DNA from: Pseudomonadota bacterium
GTDB lineage: Bacteria; Pseudomonadota; Gammaproteobacteria; Burkholderiales; Methylophilaceae
Assembly (NCBI GenBank): GCA_029556915.1
Contig: JAKQIT010000111.1
Location: 62,001-126,000 of the forward strand
Direction of reading: 5' to 3'
DNA length: 64,000 nucleotides
Shown here: in pieces, positions 46,106 through 54,257 of the stretch
Position numbering within the stretch: position 1 is the first letter of the stretch
Layout of the letters: the number at the start of each line of letters is the position of its first letter
Program-made: the position numbers and the translations under genes
Notes under the pieces: generated by a model
What the model was told of the DNA's origin: nothing
Databases searched by the model: none
Seen by the model: the letters and a program-made list of their open reading frames with translations, nothing else

Positions 46106-46340
46106 TTTTTTAATATAACTATTTATTATATTAAGATTATCTGCATATTGCGCCAGATTTTTTGCGGCATTTTTCGTGGTTTTTAAACTGTATTTTGAGC
46201 TTGGCAAAAATATGCCGCTGCAAACGCGCACGATGACTTTTGATATAACCAAATATGCAACTTATATATGAAAATATTATTTTTGTTTATATCTCAAGTT
46301 TGTTATATTGCACGCCTCTAATCATCCATAAAAATACATC
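46106..46340. other. AT-rich promoter region of the FadL-type gene
   Basis: Beyond the family 1 copy, this gap is strongly AT-rich, with runs such as TATATGAAAATATTA and TTTGTTATATTGC. A likely -10 box (TATATT at about 46305) lies about 35 bases before the fadL start. I see no other gene or ordered repeat. Confidence 0.4.
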
Positions 46341-47615
46341 ATGAAACTTTCAAACGCTTTATTTGCACTTTTAACAATGATTGCCAGCACGCAGGCCTTG
46401 GCGACCGACGGCTATTTGGCACACGGTTACGGGGTGAAAGCGCAAGGCATGGGTGGCGCGGGCATTGCGTTGCCGCAAGATGCGCTGGCCGCCGCCACGA
46501 ATCCAGCTGGTATGGGCTTAATTGGCAACCGCGTGGATGCTGGGGTAACTTGGTTTCGCCCGCAGCGTGAAATTGAGTTGGTGAACACGGCTGGCGGCTC
46601 CAAGATGTTTGATGGCACGTACGATGCGAATGATAGCGAAAATTTCATCATCCCAGAATTTGGCGCAAATTATGATGTTTCACCCACTTTATCGTTAGGC
46701 ATCAGCGTTTATGGCAACGGCGGCATGAATACTGACTACAGTAAGGCGATTCCACTGCTTGGTAATACGCCTGCGCGCATGGATTTAGCACAACTTTTTA
46801 TTGCGCCAACAGTGGCTTGGAAAGTGACACCAAATAACGTTTTGGGTTTATCTTTAAACTTAGCTTATCAACGCTTTGAGGTGAAAGGCTTGCAAAACTT
46901 TGCCGCGCCTGTTGGCTCACCACAGCAGAGCTCATCTGCGCCTAATAATGTCACCAACAAAGGCTATGATTCTTCTACGGGCGTAGGCGTGCGCGTGGGC
47001 TGGATTGGGCAAATTAACGATGCAGTAAGCTTGGGCGCAACTTACCAAAGCAAAACCTACATGCGCAAGTTTGACAAATATAAAGGTTTGTTTGCTGAAG
47101 GCGGTGATTTTGACATCCCAGAAAATTACGGCATCGGTTTGGCCGTGAAGGCTACGCCGCAACTCACGCTGGCGGCAGATGTAGAGCGCATTAAATACAG
47201 CGATGTTGATTCAGTGGGTAACTCTATCAACAATCTGTTGCAACAAGGCCAATTACTGGGCTCAAGCAAAGGCCCTGGGTTTGCTTGGCGCGATGTGACC
47301 GCAGTAAAACTGGGCGCAAGTTATGCCTACAGCGATAACTTAACACTACGCGCAGGCTATAACCATAGTAGCCAACCAATTCGCAAATCAGAAACCTTGT
47401 TTAATGTGATTGCGCCAGGCATTGTGCAAGACCACCTGACACTGGGTGCTACTTACGTGTTGCCAAATAAAGGTGAATTGTCATTTGCATACATGCATGC
47501 GTTTGAAGAAAAAGTGAAAGGCAACGGTTCTATTCCTGCTGCGTATGGTGGCGGCGAAGCTAACCTGAAAATGTATGAAGATTCATTAGGTGTTGCTTAC
47601 GGCTGGCAGTTTTAA
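46341..47615 (+). CDS. OmpP1/FadL/TodX family outer membrane transport protein
   Basis: A 424-residue outer-membrane beta-barrel protein with a signal peptide (residues 1-21, ending QALATDGY). The mature start GYLAHGYGVKAQGMGGAGIALPQDALAAATNPAG is typical of FadL-like proteins, whose N terminus plugs the barrel. Repeated GLGYxY-like strands follow and the last residue is aromatic (F), as needed for BAM assembly. Relatives import long-chain fatty acids or aromatic compounds; the ligand here is unknown. It has an AT-rich leader and its own terminator. Confidence 0.92.
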   Translation: MKLSNALFALLTMIASTQALATDGYLAHGYGVKAQGMGGAGIALPQDALAAATNPAGMGLIGNRVDAGVTWFRPQREIELVNTAGGSKMFDGTYDANDSENFIIPEFGANYDVSPTLSLGISVYGNGGMNTDYSKAIPLLGNTPARMDLAQLFIAPTVAWKVTPNNVLGLSLNLAYQRFEVKGLQNFAAPVGSPQQSSSAPNNVTNKGYDSSTGVGVRVGWIGQINDAVSLGATYQSKTYMRKFDKYKGLFAEGGDFDIPENYGIGLAVKATPQLTLAADVERIKYSDVDSVGNSINNLLQQGQLLGSSKGPGFAWRDVTAVKLGASYAYSDNLTLRAGYNHSSQPIRKSETLFNVIAPGIVQDHLTLGATYVLPNKGELSFAYMHAFEEKVKGNGSIPAAYGGGEANLKMYEDSLGVAYGWQF

Positions 47616-47636
47616 ATTCATATATAATTCGGTTAT

Positions 47637-47666
47637 AAAGCTGCACACTACTTGTGCAGCTTTTTT
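47637..47666 (+). terminator. Intrinsic terminator of the FadL-type gene
   Basis: AAAGCTGCACA pairs with TGTGCAGCTTT, a near-perfect stem of about 11 bp with a short loop, followed by TTTTTT. It lies 22 bases after the stop codon. Confidence 0.9.
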
Positions 47667-47689
47667 ACACATTAGCAGAAACGACTTTT

Positions 47690-48124
47690 ATGACGATAGA
47701 CTGGAATAATTTTACCCCTTGGGCTTCGTTATCTGGTGGCCTAGTGATTGGCTTGGCCGCCGCTATATTTATTTTATTTAACGGGCGCATTGCCGGCATT
47801 ACTGGCATTGTCAGCGGTTTGATTCGCCCTAGGCTACACGATGCAGGCTGGCGCATAGCTTTTGTTTTAGGGCTTATTTTGTCCCCATTCGTTTGGGGCA
47901 TGTTTTGGCCTTTGCCGAACATCCAGATTGACGCAAGCAATACTTTACTCGTGGTTGCAGGGCTGATTGTTGGCATCAGCACACGTTTTGGTTCTGGCTG
48001 CACCAGCGGGCATGGCGTATGCGGCATTGCACGTTTTTCACCTCGCTCTATCGTCGCCACGCTGGCTTTTATGGCCACTGGCTTTTTAACCGTGTACGTC
48101 GTGCGTCATATGTTGGGGGCTTAA
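47690..48124 (+). CDS. YeeE/YedE family sulfur-compound transporter, first half
   Basis: This 144-residue protein has four membrane spans and the motif RFGSGCTSGHGVCG near residue 105, whose cysteines are typical of YeeE/YedE (PmpA-like) proteins that move thiosulfate or related sulfur species. Start at ATG 47690 is preferred; upstream in-frame codons overlap the fadL terminator. It is followed three bases later by the second half, so the transporter is encoded as two small proteins instead of one. Confidence 0.9.
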   Translation: MTIDWNNFTPWASLSGGLVIGLAAAIFILFNGRIAGITGIVSGLIRPRLHDAGWRIAFVLGLILSPFVWGMFWPLPNIQIDASNTLLVVAGLIVGISTRFGSGCTSGHGVCGIARFSPRSIVATLAFMATGFLTVYVVRHMLGA

Positions 48125-48127
48125 TTC

Positions 48128-48571
48128 ATGGAAAAATCCAACAAAATGCACGTGCTATTTTCTTTGCTCACAGGTTTAATTTTTGGTCTTGGCTTAATTC
48201 TCGCCGGTATGGCAAACCCAGCAAAGGTGTTGGCATTTTTAGATTTAGCCGGCGCGTGGGACCCATCCTTAGCGCTGGTAATGGGCGGTGCGATTGCGAT
48301 AAGCGTGATTCCATTTGCTATGGCTAAAAAACGTGAACGCAGTTTATTGGGCTTAACAATCCAGCTCCCAACCTCACGCGTCATAGATAAACGGCTGGTA
48401 TTGGGTGGCCTTGCGTTTGGTATTGGCTGGGGCTTGGTGGGCATTTGCCCGGCACCTGCTTTTGTGCTGCTGGGCGTTGGCGGGTTAAAAGCCATTATTT
48501 TTGTAGTGGCTATGTTGGCTGGTATGGCGATTTATGAGTGGTTAGAAATGATTCGCTTAAAGCAAAAATGA
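48128..48571 (+). CDS. YeeE/YedE family sulfur-compound transporter, second half
   Basis: This 147-residue protein has four membrane spans and the matching GIGWGLVGICPAPA motif near residue 100, with a single cysteine facing that of the partner. It resembles PmpB/DUF6691-type halves. Coupling to the first half is tight (three-base gap). In many bacteria the pair lies with a sulfurtransferase or ArsR-type regulator; here a cytochrome b561 gene follows instead. Confidence 0.9.
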   Translation: MEKSNKMHVLFSLLTGLIFGLGLILAGMANPAKVLAFLDLAGAWDPSLALVMGGAIAISVIPFAMAKKRERSLLGLTIQLPTSRVIDKRLVLGGLAFGIGWGLVGICPAPAFVLLGVGGLKAIIFVVAMLAGMAIYEWLEMIRLKQK

Positions 48572-48612
48572 GTTTATACTGAGTTTTACACCGTCATACA
48601 TGGAGAGCGCAG

Positions 48613-49155
48613 ATGTCAAACCCAAGCAACCATTATAGTCGCCTAACTATTGCTCTGCACTGGCTGATGTTATTGTTGTTTATTGGCGTTTATAGCTGTA
48701 TAGAGTTACGTGAACTTTACCCAAAGGGTAGCGACCCACGCGAGGCACTAAAAGCTTGGCATTTTATGTTGGGCTTAACAGTATTGATATTTGTTTTTGT
48801 GCGCATTTACGGTCGCGTGACTTCAGCAACACCGCCAATTACGCCACCACTGCAAGCATGGCAACATCTTGCTTCTAAATTAGTGCACTTAGCACTTTAT
48901 GCGTTAATGATAGGCTTGCCTTTGCTTGGCTGGGCAACTTTAAGTGCGGCTGGTAAGCCAATCCCATTTTTTGGTTTAGAGCTACCTGCACTATTGGCCG
49001 AAAATAAAGACCTCGCTAAAACGCTAAAAGAATTGCATAAAACCATCGGTGAAGTGGGTTATTATCTCATTGGCATACACGCGGCAGCGGCCTTGTTTCA
49101 CCACTATGTGCAGAAAGATAACACCTTAACAAGAATGTTACCGTATCGAAAATAG
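48613..49155 (+). CDS. Cytochrome b561 family protein
   Basis: A 180-residue inner-membrane di-haem cytochrome b of the bacterial b561 type with four spans. Histidines that can ligate haem lie in ALHWLML near residue 15, AWHFMLG near 49, LVHLALYAL near 95 and GIHAAAALFHH near 155. These proteins oxidise quinol and pass electrons, for example to superoxide or periplasmic acceptors. A GGAG site precedes the ATG. Its position after the YeeE pair may reflect a shared redox theme, which is inference. Confidence 0.9.
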   Translation: MSNPSNHYSRLTIALHWLMLLLFIGVYSCIELRELYPKGSDPREALKAWHFMLGLTVLIFVFVRIYGRVTSATPPITPPLQAWQHLASKLVHLALYALMIGLPLLGWATLSAAGKPIPFFGLELPALLAENKDLAKTLKELHKTIGEVGYYLIGIHAAAALFHHYVQKDNTLTRMLPYRK

Positions 49156-49156
49156 T

Positions 49157-49201
49157 GTTGTCACTTGGGCTGTTGTGACTTGGGCTGTTGTCACTTGGGC
49201 T
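49157..49201 (+). repeat. Three tandem 15-bp repeats upstream of ftsY
   Basis: The unit GTTGTCACTTGGGCT occurs three times in a row (49157, 49172, 49187), with one change (TCAC to TGAC) in the middle copy. It begins at the stop of the b561 gene and ends about 75 bases before ftsY. Confidence 0.85.
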
Positions 49202-49274
49202 TATTTTTAGCAGGCACACTACAGTCAGCGTTAATTTGCGATAAAATAGCAACTCATATTTTATGTAAATTGCC

Positions 49275-50282
49275 ATGTTCGATTTTTTCAAAAAAAAACC
49301 AGCACCTTCCCCCACTGAGCCACAAGCTGCACCCGTTGCTCAAGAAGTAGCACCCTCACCTGAACCTGAAAAAACCTTAAGCTGGACAGAACGCCTGAAA
49401 CAGGGGCTAAGCAAAACGCGTAAACAACTTAGCTCACAGCTTGCTGGCCTGTTTGGTGGCGGCAAGATTGATGCTGAAGTATATGAAGAGCTAGAAACCA
49501 TTTTACTCACTTCGGATGTTGGCGTGGGTGCCACACAACATTTGCTGGATGACATTAAAGGCCGCGTAAAACGGCAAAATTTAGATGACACCGTGCAACT
49601 CAAAGCCGCACTTAAAGATGCCCTCACTGATTTACTGCTACCACTTGAAAAACCACTTGAAACTGGCACCCACAAGCCATTTATTATTATGCTGGCTGGC
49701 GTCAATGGCGCGGGTAAAACCACCACCATTGGTAAACTGGCAAAATACTATCAAGCACAAGGTAAAAGTGTGTTGATTGCCGCTGGCGATACATTCCGCG
49801 CTGCTGCGCGCGAACAATTGCAAGTGTGGGGCGAACGCAATAATGTGCACGTAGTGGCACAAAGCAGTGGCGACCCCGCCGCCGTGATGTTTGATGCCAT
49901 TAACTCGGCCATTGCCAAAAATATCGATATTGTGCTGGCCGATACCGCTGGGCGCTTGCCTACGCAAATGCACTTGATGGACGAAATCGCCAAAGTCAAA
50001 CGCGTGATGGGCAAAGCCATGCCTGGCGCTCCGCATGAGGTTCTACTGGTGCTGGATGCCAACACGGGACAAAACGCGGTATCCCAAGTGAAAATTTTTG
50101 ATGATGCCTTGGGCGTGACTGGCTTGGTGTTAAGTAAGCTCGATGGCACTGCCAAAGGTGGCGTGATTGCGGCGATTGCCCAAGCACGGCCAATTCCCAT
50201 TCGCTTTATTGGCGTGGGCGAAAGCATTGATGATTTACGTCCGTTTAAAACCAATGAATTTGTCGATGCAATGTTTGAGTAA
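49275..50282 (+). CDS. ftsY: Signal recognition particle receptor FtsY
   Basis: FtsY (335 residues) is the SRP receptor GTPase that docks nascent membrane proteins to SecYEG. A short Pro/Glu-rich N-terminal A region (about 1-40) binds the membrane. The N domain (40-130) is followed by the G domain with GVNGAGKTTTIGKLA near 136, DTFRAAAREQL near 173, DTAGR near 220 and LSKLDGTAKGG near 277. All GTPase motifs are intact. In many relatives ftsY lies next to the M16/rsmD genes, from which it is separated here by the FadL-YeeE-b561 genes. Confidence 0.97.
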   Translation: MFDFFKKKPAPSPTEPQAAPVAQEVAPSPEPEKTLSWTERLKQGLSKTRKQLSSQLAGLFGGGKIDAEVYEELETILLTSDVGVGATQHLLDDIKGRVKRQNLDDTVQLKAALKDALTDLLLPLEKPLETGTHKPFIIMLAGVNGAGKTTTIGKLAKYYQAQGKSVLIAAGDTFRAAAREQLQVWGERNNVHVVAQSSGDPAAVMFDAINSAIAKNIDIVLADTAGRLPTQMHLMDEIAKVKRVMGKAMPGAPHEVLLVLDANTGQNAVSQVKIFDDALGVTGLVLSKLDGTAKGGVIAAIAQARPIPIRFIGVGESIDDLRPFKTNEFVDAMFE

Positions 50283-50344
50283 TTAGCTAAATTCAGCCAC
50301 GACTTTTTTCATATTAACACTTGTATTTTTATCGCATAGTTAAC

Positions 50345-50422
50345 CCATCTTCCCAACACCACCTCTGCAAGCCAATATCCATGAGGCTTCCAGAGGTGCT
50401 AATTTTCCTCGGGTGATTTTTA
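50345..50422 (+). repeat. Family 1 hairpin repeat, copy 11
   Basis: CATCTTCCCAACACCACCTC leads into CCTCTGCAAGCC, loop AATATCCATGA, GGCTTCCAGAGG (one mismatch) and tail TTTTCCTCGGGTGATTTTTAGC. It lies after ftsY and is the last copy before a 13-kb interval without any. Confidence 0.82.
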
Positions 50423-50520
50423 GCTTGTAATTGAAGCAAAATATCTTGCCTAAAATGGGCTCAATCTAGCGATTGCGCTTTTCTTAATTCACTCTTCGTG
50501 GAGTTTCAGACTAGACTTAT

Positions 50521-51327
50521 TCAAGCAAGCCCGAAAGTCTTTCTTAAACCCTTATCTACCGGACCAAAAGGCATGAAGCGACGCAACTTTACTAAAAGAG
50601 ACGCCTCTCCTTTAGGCGTGTGGCGCATCTTCCATTTTCCCAAAGCGGCTTTAAGAATCGTGGCTGCTACTTCTGCTGGGTCAGGCGCCTTTTGATTATT
50701 GATTCGTATTGCCTCAGTAACAACGCCAATCTCTTTGTTGTAATCTGATATTTTGGTGGCGGTCTGAGGCGTGTTCTGCTCAAAGTTGGTCTTAGTGAAA
50801 GAGGGTTCGACAAGCGCCACGCGAATGCCAAATTGACGTACCTCATGATCCAAGCTTTCGGATAGTCCCTCAAGGGCGTGCTTGGAAGCCGAATAGAGCG
50901 CCATGTACGGTGCTGGCAGAAATCCCAATACCGAACTGACATTGACGATGCGACCTGAACGCTGATTGCGCATGTGCGGCAGAACAGCTTTGGTGGTGCT
51001 CAGAACTCCGAAAAAGTTGGTGTCGAATAGCGCTCTAGCTTCGGCAATCGATGTTTCTTCCATTGCGCCTAAAATTGATCCGCCCGCATTGTTGACCAAT
51101 ACGTCGATACGCTTGGCTTTGTCGATAATCGACTGGATTCCACGCTTCACTGAATCTTCATCGCGCACGTCCATTTCAACTAGCTCCACCCCAGCAAAAG
51201 GTTGGGTTTTGGTGAGATTGCGCACGGTGCCGAATACTCGCCAACCTTGCTTTGCAAACTTTTCTGCGGTGATACGACCAATGCCGGACGATACACCCGT
51301 AACGATAACGACTGAATTCTGAGACAT
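50521..51327 (-). CDS. Short-chain dehydrogenase/reductase
   Basis: This 268-residue SDR has TGVSSGIG near residue 10, NNAGG near 78, the active-site serine in NVSSVLGF near 130 and YSASK near 147. The C terminus is longer than in minimal SDRs. Substrate unknown. It is divergent from the hxlR-type regulator gene with about 207 bases between, and twin palindromes near the regulator start suggest that the regulator controls at least itself and perhaps this gene. Base composition is less AT-rich than neighbours, suggesting transfer. Confidence 0.9.
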   Translation of the reverse strand: MSQNSVVIVTGVSSGIGRITAEKFAKQGWRVFGTVRNLTKTQPFAGVELVEMDVRDEDSVKRGIQSIIDKAKRIDVLVNNAGGSILGAMEETSIAEARALFDTNFFGVLSTTKAVLPHMRNQRSGRIVNVSSVLGFLPAPYMALYSASKHALEGLSESLDHEVRQFGIRVALVEPSFTKTNFEQNTPQTATKISDYNKEIGVVTEAIRINNQKAPDPAEVAATILKAALGKWKMRHTPKGEASLLVKLRRFMPFGPVDKGLRKTFGLA

Positions 51328-51458
51328 AGTGGTTCCTTTTTGTAATGTTTGTAAACGGGTGACTTGTTATGGATATGCGCTTGCCAAAGGGCTGAATCTT
51401 GATAGCATTTTTGCGCTCTCCTGCATAACTATTGCATCTTGGATGAAGCATTTGATTA

Positions 51459-51481
51459 GTAACTTGCTAATTGCAAGTTAC
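51459..51481. promoter_or_regulatory. HxlR-type operator, palindrome 1
   Basis: GTAACTTGC-TAATT-GCAAGTTAC is perfect with 9-bp arms. It lies about 55 bases upstream of the regulator start. It shares the ACTTGC/GCAAGT core with palindrome 2. Confidence 0.7.
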
Positions 51482-51495
51482 ATCTTACATATAAA

Positions 51496-51512
51496 ACTTG
51501 CACTTTGCAAGT
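51496..51512. promoter_or_regulatory. HxlR-type operator, palindrome 2
   Basis: ACTTGCA-CTT-TGCAAGT is perfect with 7-bp arms, centred 34 bases (about three helical turns) from palindrome 1 and 30 bases before the regulator start. The pair fits binding of two dimers on one DNA face. Confidence 0.7.
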
Positions 51513-51534
51513 GACTTAGATAAAATTTGTGCTC

Positions 51535-51924
51535 ATGAAAAAATCTAAAGCAAACACAGTCAGCCCCGAGGGCTATCGCTCGACGTGTCCGATTGCAAAC
51601 CTGCTCGACATAGTGGGAGATAAATGGACGTTACTGGTGGTGCGCGACCTACTTTTGTTAAATAAGCGCCGTTACGGAGAGTTTCAAAATTCGCCAGAGG
51701 CGATACCAACCAACATCTTGGCAGATCGCTTAAAGCGCCTTGAGGCCGCGGGTTTAGTCAAAAAACAGTTCTACCAAGACAATCCCCCACGTGCAGAATA
51801 CTTCCTCACTCCTAAAGGAGCTGATCTTGGACCGATATTGAAAGCTATGGGAAAATGGGGTAAGCAATATATTCCTGGTGTAGTCTTACCTGAGAAATTT
51901 TTATCACCTGAAATCATGGAGTAG
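51535..51924 (+). CDS. HxlR family winged-helix regulator
   Basis: A 129-residue HxlR-type regulator with DIVGDKWTLLVVRDLLLL near residue 22, the recognition region IPTNILADRLKRLEAAGLV near 58 and the wing PRAEYFLTPKG near 86. A single cysteine just before the first helix (RSTCPIANLL, about residue 17) matches the position of the redox- or quinone-sensing cysteine in QorR/YodB-type members. The start ATG at 51535 is preferred to a GTG two codons earlier. It probably represses its own promoter and the divergent SDR gene. Confidence 0.88.
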   Translation: MKKSKANTVSPEGYRSTCPIANLLDIVGDKWTLLVVRDLLLLNKRRYGEFQNSPEAIPTNILADRLKRLEAAGLVKKQFYQDNPPRAEYFLTPKGADLGPILKAMGKWGKQYIPGVVLPEKFLSPEIME

Positions 51925-51952
51925 CTGACTAGGCTGTAGCTGTTTAGACCAA

Positions 51953-52030
51953 TTAGCCAAATGCGTTGTCCTTTGTATCGAAAATGATGGCGACCTTGCC
52001 CCCAAATTTGCCGACGAACCTAATTATCTT
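51953..52030 (-). pseudogene. Possible C-terminal gene remnant
   Basis: The minus strand can be read as RFVGKFGGKVAIIFDT followed by KDNAFG and a TAA at 51953, with no usable upstream frame. It resembles the last strand of a zinc-type oxidoreductase only vaguely. Part of it is embedded in the 22-bp inverted repeat at 52011. It may be debris of a gene formerly next to the HxlR regulator. Confidence 0.2.
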
Positions 52031-52066
52031 AAATCACAATTGACTTAAGATAATTAGGTTCGTCGG
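52011..52066. repeat. Perfect 22-bp inverted repeat
   Basis: Arms 52011-52032 and 52045-52066 are exactly complementary (starting CCGACGAACC, ending GGTTCGTCGG) around a 12-base loop, and TTTTTT follows at 52072. It could terminate the HxlR-type gene, but the arm length and precision suggest a recent inverted duplication. Confidence 0.85.
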
Positions 52067-52312
52067 GCAGCGTTTTTTAACCTATTGATTTTATTGATTT
52101 TAAAAATTAGATAAAATCACTTTAAGTCTGTCGGGGCTTTTTACAATATTTTATGATTGGCATTAAGGAATATGCTAAGTAAACTTAAGTGAAAGGCTCA
52201 AAAATCCCCAAAGCAGACCTTTAGATAACCTAATAATATACTCAAGAGTTAGTTAAAGTTAGTTCGATGTGTCTATTTTCTTAAGGCAAGTCCACAGTCC
52301 CATTTGAATGGG
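52067..52312. other. Intergenic stretch without recognised gene
   Basis: AT-rich sequence between the inverted repeat and the DUF2834 gene. I see no open frame with gene-like character on either strand. A short direct repeat, AGTTAGTTAAAGTTAGTTC, lies at about 52246-52264. Confidence 0.4.
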
Positions 52313-52660
52313 TTAAGCATTGGCTTTATCCTTCAAGCTGCCCTTTTCCCGAGCTGCTAAATAAAGCGGAAGAGAAATTGCTAAGCCAACGCAGAAGCAC
52401 AGAACCACATACAACCACGGCAATTTTATAGCAATACGTTTTGAATCATTTAGCACCCATACTGAAAACACAAATGCAGTAAAGTAAACGTCAATTGTGA
52501 TGGAGGTAGTAAGTGGATTAGCAAATGCAGCCCCAAAGAACTCGCTTGGTCCCAAGCCTCCACCATTCATGAAGTATTGTACGTTGTAGTACCAAGTGGC
52601 GAGAAGACCCACAACGGCGAGAACGTAGTAGAGAGTGGGCAAAGCGGATTTTTTACTCAT
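52313..52660 (-). CDS. DUF2834 family membrane protein
   Basis: A 115-residue protein with three hydrophobic spans (about 7-28, 52-70 and 81-101). YYVLAVVGLLATWYYNVQYF near the start and DVYFTAFVFSVWVLNDSKR resemble the DUF2834 family of small membrane proteins of unknown function. It is a single gene on the minus strand in a run of similar cassette-like units. The stop lies in GCTTAAC, which fits an attC-type RYYYAAC box, though no matching partner box was found. Confidence 0.75.
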   Translation of the reverse strand: MSKKSALPTLYYVLAVVGLLATWYYNVQYFMNGGGLGPSEFFGAAFANPLTTSITIDVYFTAFVFSVWVLNDSKRIAIKLPWLYVVLCFCVGLAISLPLYLAAREKGSLKDKANA

Positions 52661-52702
52661 GTGACCTCAAGAGACTGTTCTATTGAAATGACTAACGAAT
52701 GA

Positions 52703-52757
52703 CATAAGTTGCGAGTTTTATCCCGTCCCGCTTGGTGGATGGTTTAGGCTTACTCAA
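52703..52757 (-). other. attC-like imperfect palindrome after the RDD gene
   Basis: On the minus strand the segment starts GCCTAAACCATCCACCAAGC and ends AACTTATGTCATTCGTTAGTC. Its two ends can pair as GxCTAAxCxAT..CA..AAG with unpaired bases, the bulged style of integron attC sites, but neither end is a perfect RYYYAAC/GTTRRRY box. Confidence 0.35.
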
Positions 52758-52760
52758 ACA

Positions 52761-53213
52761 TTACAGGCTATAAACCACTTTTTTTGCTCTTATAACAACA
52801 GTATTTGCTAACTTGTCATGCCAGCTTTGCTTCTTGCTGTCAAATGCAACCCAAATTACGCCTATACCAAGTGGTAGCAGTGATACAAAATATGCGAGAT
52901 AACGACCTATTGACTGACCAACTGATAAAGTTTGCCCCGTATTTGCATCAACTACTTTTACAGATAAAGCCATTTTCCCTGGCGTTGCTTGTTTTTTTAA
53001 CCAGAACAAAATGGTTGCAATTGCTGGAAGTACCCAGCTTAATAGAAAGTCTATTGGACCTGCAATAATGCCAGTTTGCGAACTGTCAAAATAAGCCCAG
53101 CCATAAATAGCAATGAGTATTGGAAAGGTGATGAGCATTATCAATACAACATCAATAATAGTAGCACCCGTTCTAATCCAAAATCCTGCATACTCGTAAT
53201 CATGCTCTACCAT
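52761..53213 (-). CDS. RDD family membrane protein
   Basis: A 150-residue RDD-domain protein. It begins YAGFWIRTGATIIDVVLI, the R and D of the RDD motif near residues 11-17, then LKKQATPGKMALSVKVVD near 66 and VGQSIGRYLAYFVSLL near 95, with three membrane spans. RDD proteins are of mixed or unknown function; some act in ion transport. It is a stand-alone unit on the minus strand, with an attC-like palindrome downstream. Confidence 0.9.
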   Translation of the reverse strand: MVEHDYEYAGFWIRTGATIIDVVLIMLITFPILIAIYGWAYFDSSQTGIIAGPIDFLLSWVLPAIATILFWLKKQATPGKMALSVKVVDANTGQTLSVGQSIGRYLAYFVSLLPLGIGVIWVAFDSKKQSWHDKLANTVVIRAKKVVYSL

Positions 53214-53325
53214 TTTTATTTTCCTTTGTGTTTATTTAGACTCAATGTTTGTATTAAGATACAAGAGACGCCGATAGCGTCCCGCGTTAATGTGATATAC
53301 ACATTAAATTAAAATAAAACCATGT

Positions 53326-53694
53326 TCACTCTACATTTTGACCAATCCGCCAAAGAACACCAGAAGGATCCGTAAAACAGAAATCACGCATTTTCCATGG
53401 TTGATGCTCAATAGGCCAAAGTTTTACACCGTATTTTGACACAACCTCACTTTGATTTACTTTTGCCCACCATGCATCAACATCGTCAACTAGCATGTGC
53501 ATCATAAAATTTTCGGCGAGACCTTCAGCGCAAAAATTCTGAAGCAAAAAACTAACTTGCTCAAAATGAAAGTAAGCTACGCCTCCACCTTCAGATGCCA
53601 TAGTAAAGCCTAAATCCTTATAAAACTGCTTAGACAATTCAAAATCTTGAGCTGGAACAAATGCTTTTATTTCTGTTACGTGCAAATTTAACAT
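53326..53694 (-). CDS. VOC (glyoxalase/bleomycin-resistance) family protein
   Basis: This 122-residue VOC-fold protein has the paired beta-alpha-beta-beta-beta modules: FVPAQDFELSKQFYKDLGFTMASEGGG near the N terminus and MMHMLVDDVDAWW...DFCFTDPSGVLWRIGQ in the second half. Such single-domain VOC proteins bind or modify small electrophiles or antibiotics. Metal ligands are not fully clear, so binding without catalysis is possible. It is one of three VOC genes within 3 kb. Confidence 0.85.
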   Translation of the reverse strand: MLNLHVTEIKAFVPAQDFELSKQFYKDLGFTMASEGGGVAYFHFEQVSFLLQNFCAEGLAENFMMHMLVDDVDAWWAKVNQSEVVSKYGVKLWPIEHQPWKMRDFCFTDPSGVLWRIGQNVE

Positions 53695-53785
53695 AGTTTC
53701 TAACTCCTAACTTAAAACTAACTGACGCAACGTGGCTTTCTCACACAGAGTCCAGCGAACAAAGGGAACGAGGTAGATTACCATG

Positions 53786-54175
53786 TTAGACAGACACTTT
53801 AGACGCATACCAAATCAGAAATGACGCTAGGGTTAAGGAAATCCAGCCAGGATGGCGACCCTTAGTTCCGACTAATACGAGTACCCCCCCCAAAAAGCAA
53901 GCGATTGCGATAGAAAAAGTCAGTTCAGGAGCGCTCAAGGGAGCATTGATTCCAATCTTAAACAGAGTAAGCGCAAAAACGAGGCCGAATACGCTTGTCA
54001 GGTGCCAGCTAGCCCAAAGTATTCTAACGTTTCTCTCCTCAAGGGGAGGCGCGCTAATGTTTGGGACGATTTGACCGTTACTAAGTTTGCGAAAGATCAT
54101 AATCTCGCCAATAACAGAATGTGATATTGCCGTAAGAATTAGAATGAAACTTGCTGCGATATATAAATTTTGCAT
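53786..54175 (-). CDS. Hypothetical four-span membrane protein
   Basis: A 129-residue protein with four hydrophobic segments (about 3-22, 49-71, 77-98 and 105-125) and the conserved-looking ISHSVIGE near residue 19. I do not recognise a named family. The ATG at 54175 follows GGAG at a good distance; a TTG one codon earlier is not used. Its stop lies inside GTCTAAC, an exact RYYYAAC box as found at the end of integron cassettes. Confidence 0.7.
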   Translation of the reverse strand: MQNLYIAASFILILTAISHSVIGEIMIFRKLSNGQIVPNISAPPLEERNVRILWASWHLTSVFGLVFALTLFKIGINAPLSAPELTFSIAIACFLGGVLVLVGTKGRHPGWISLTLASFLIWYASKVSV

Positions 54176-54257
54176 CAATAATCTCCAAAGATTAGTGAAA
54201 GAAGTCTACCGTCTGAATTAACAGGTGCGACATAGTCATGTCTAAGTTAAATTTTAG

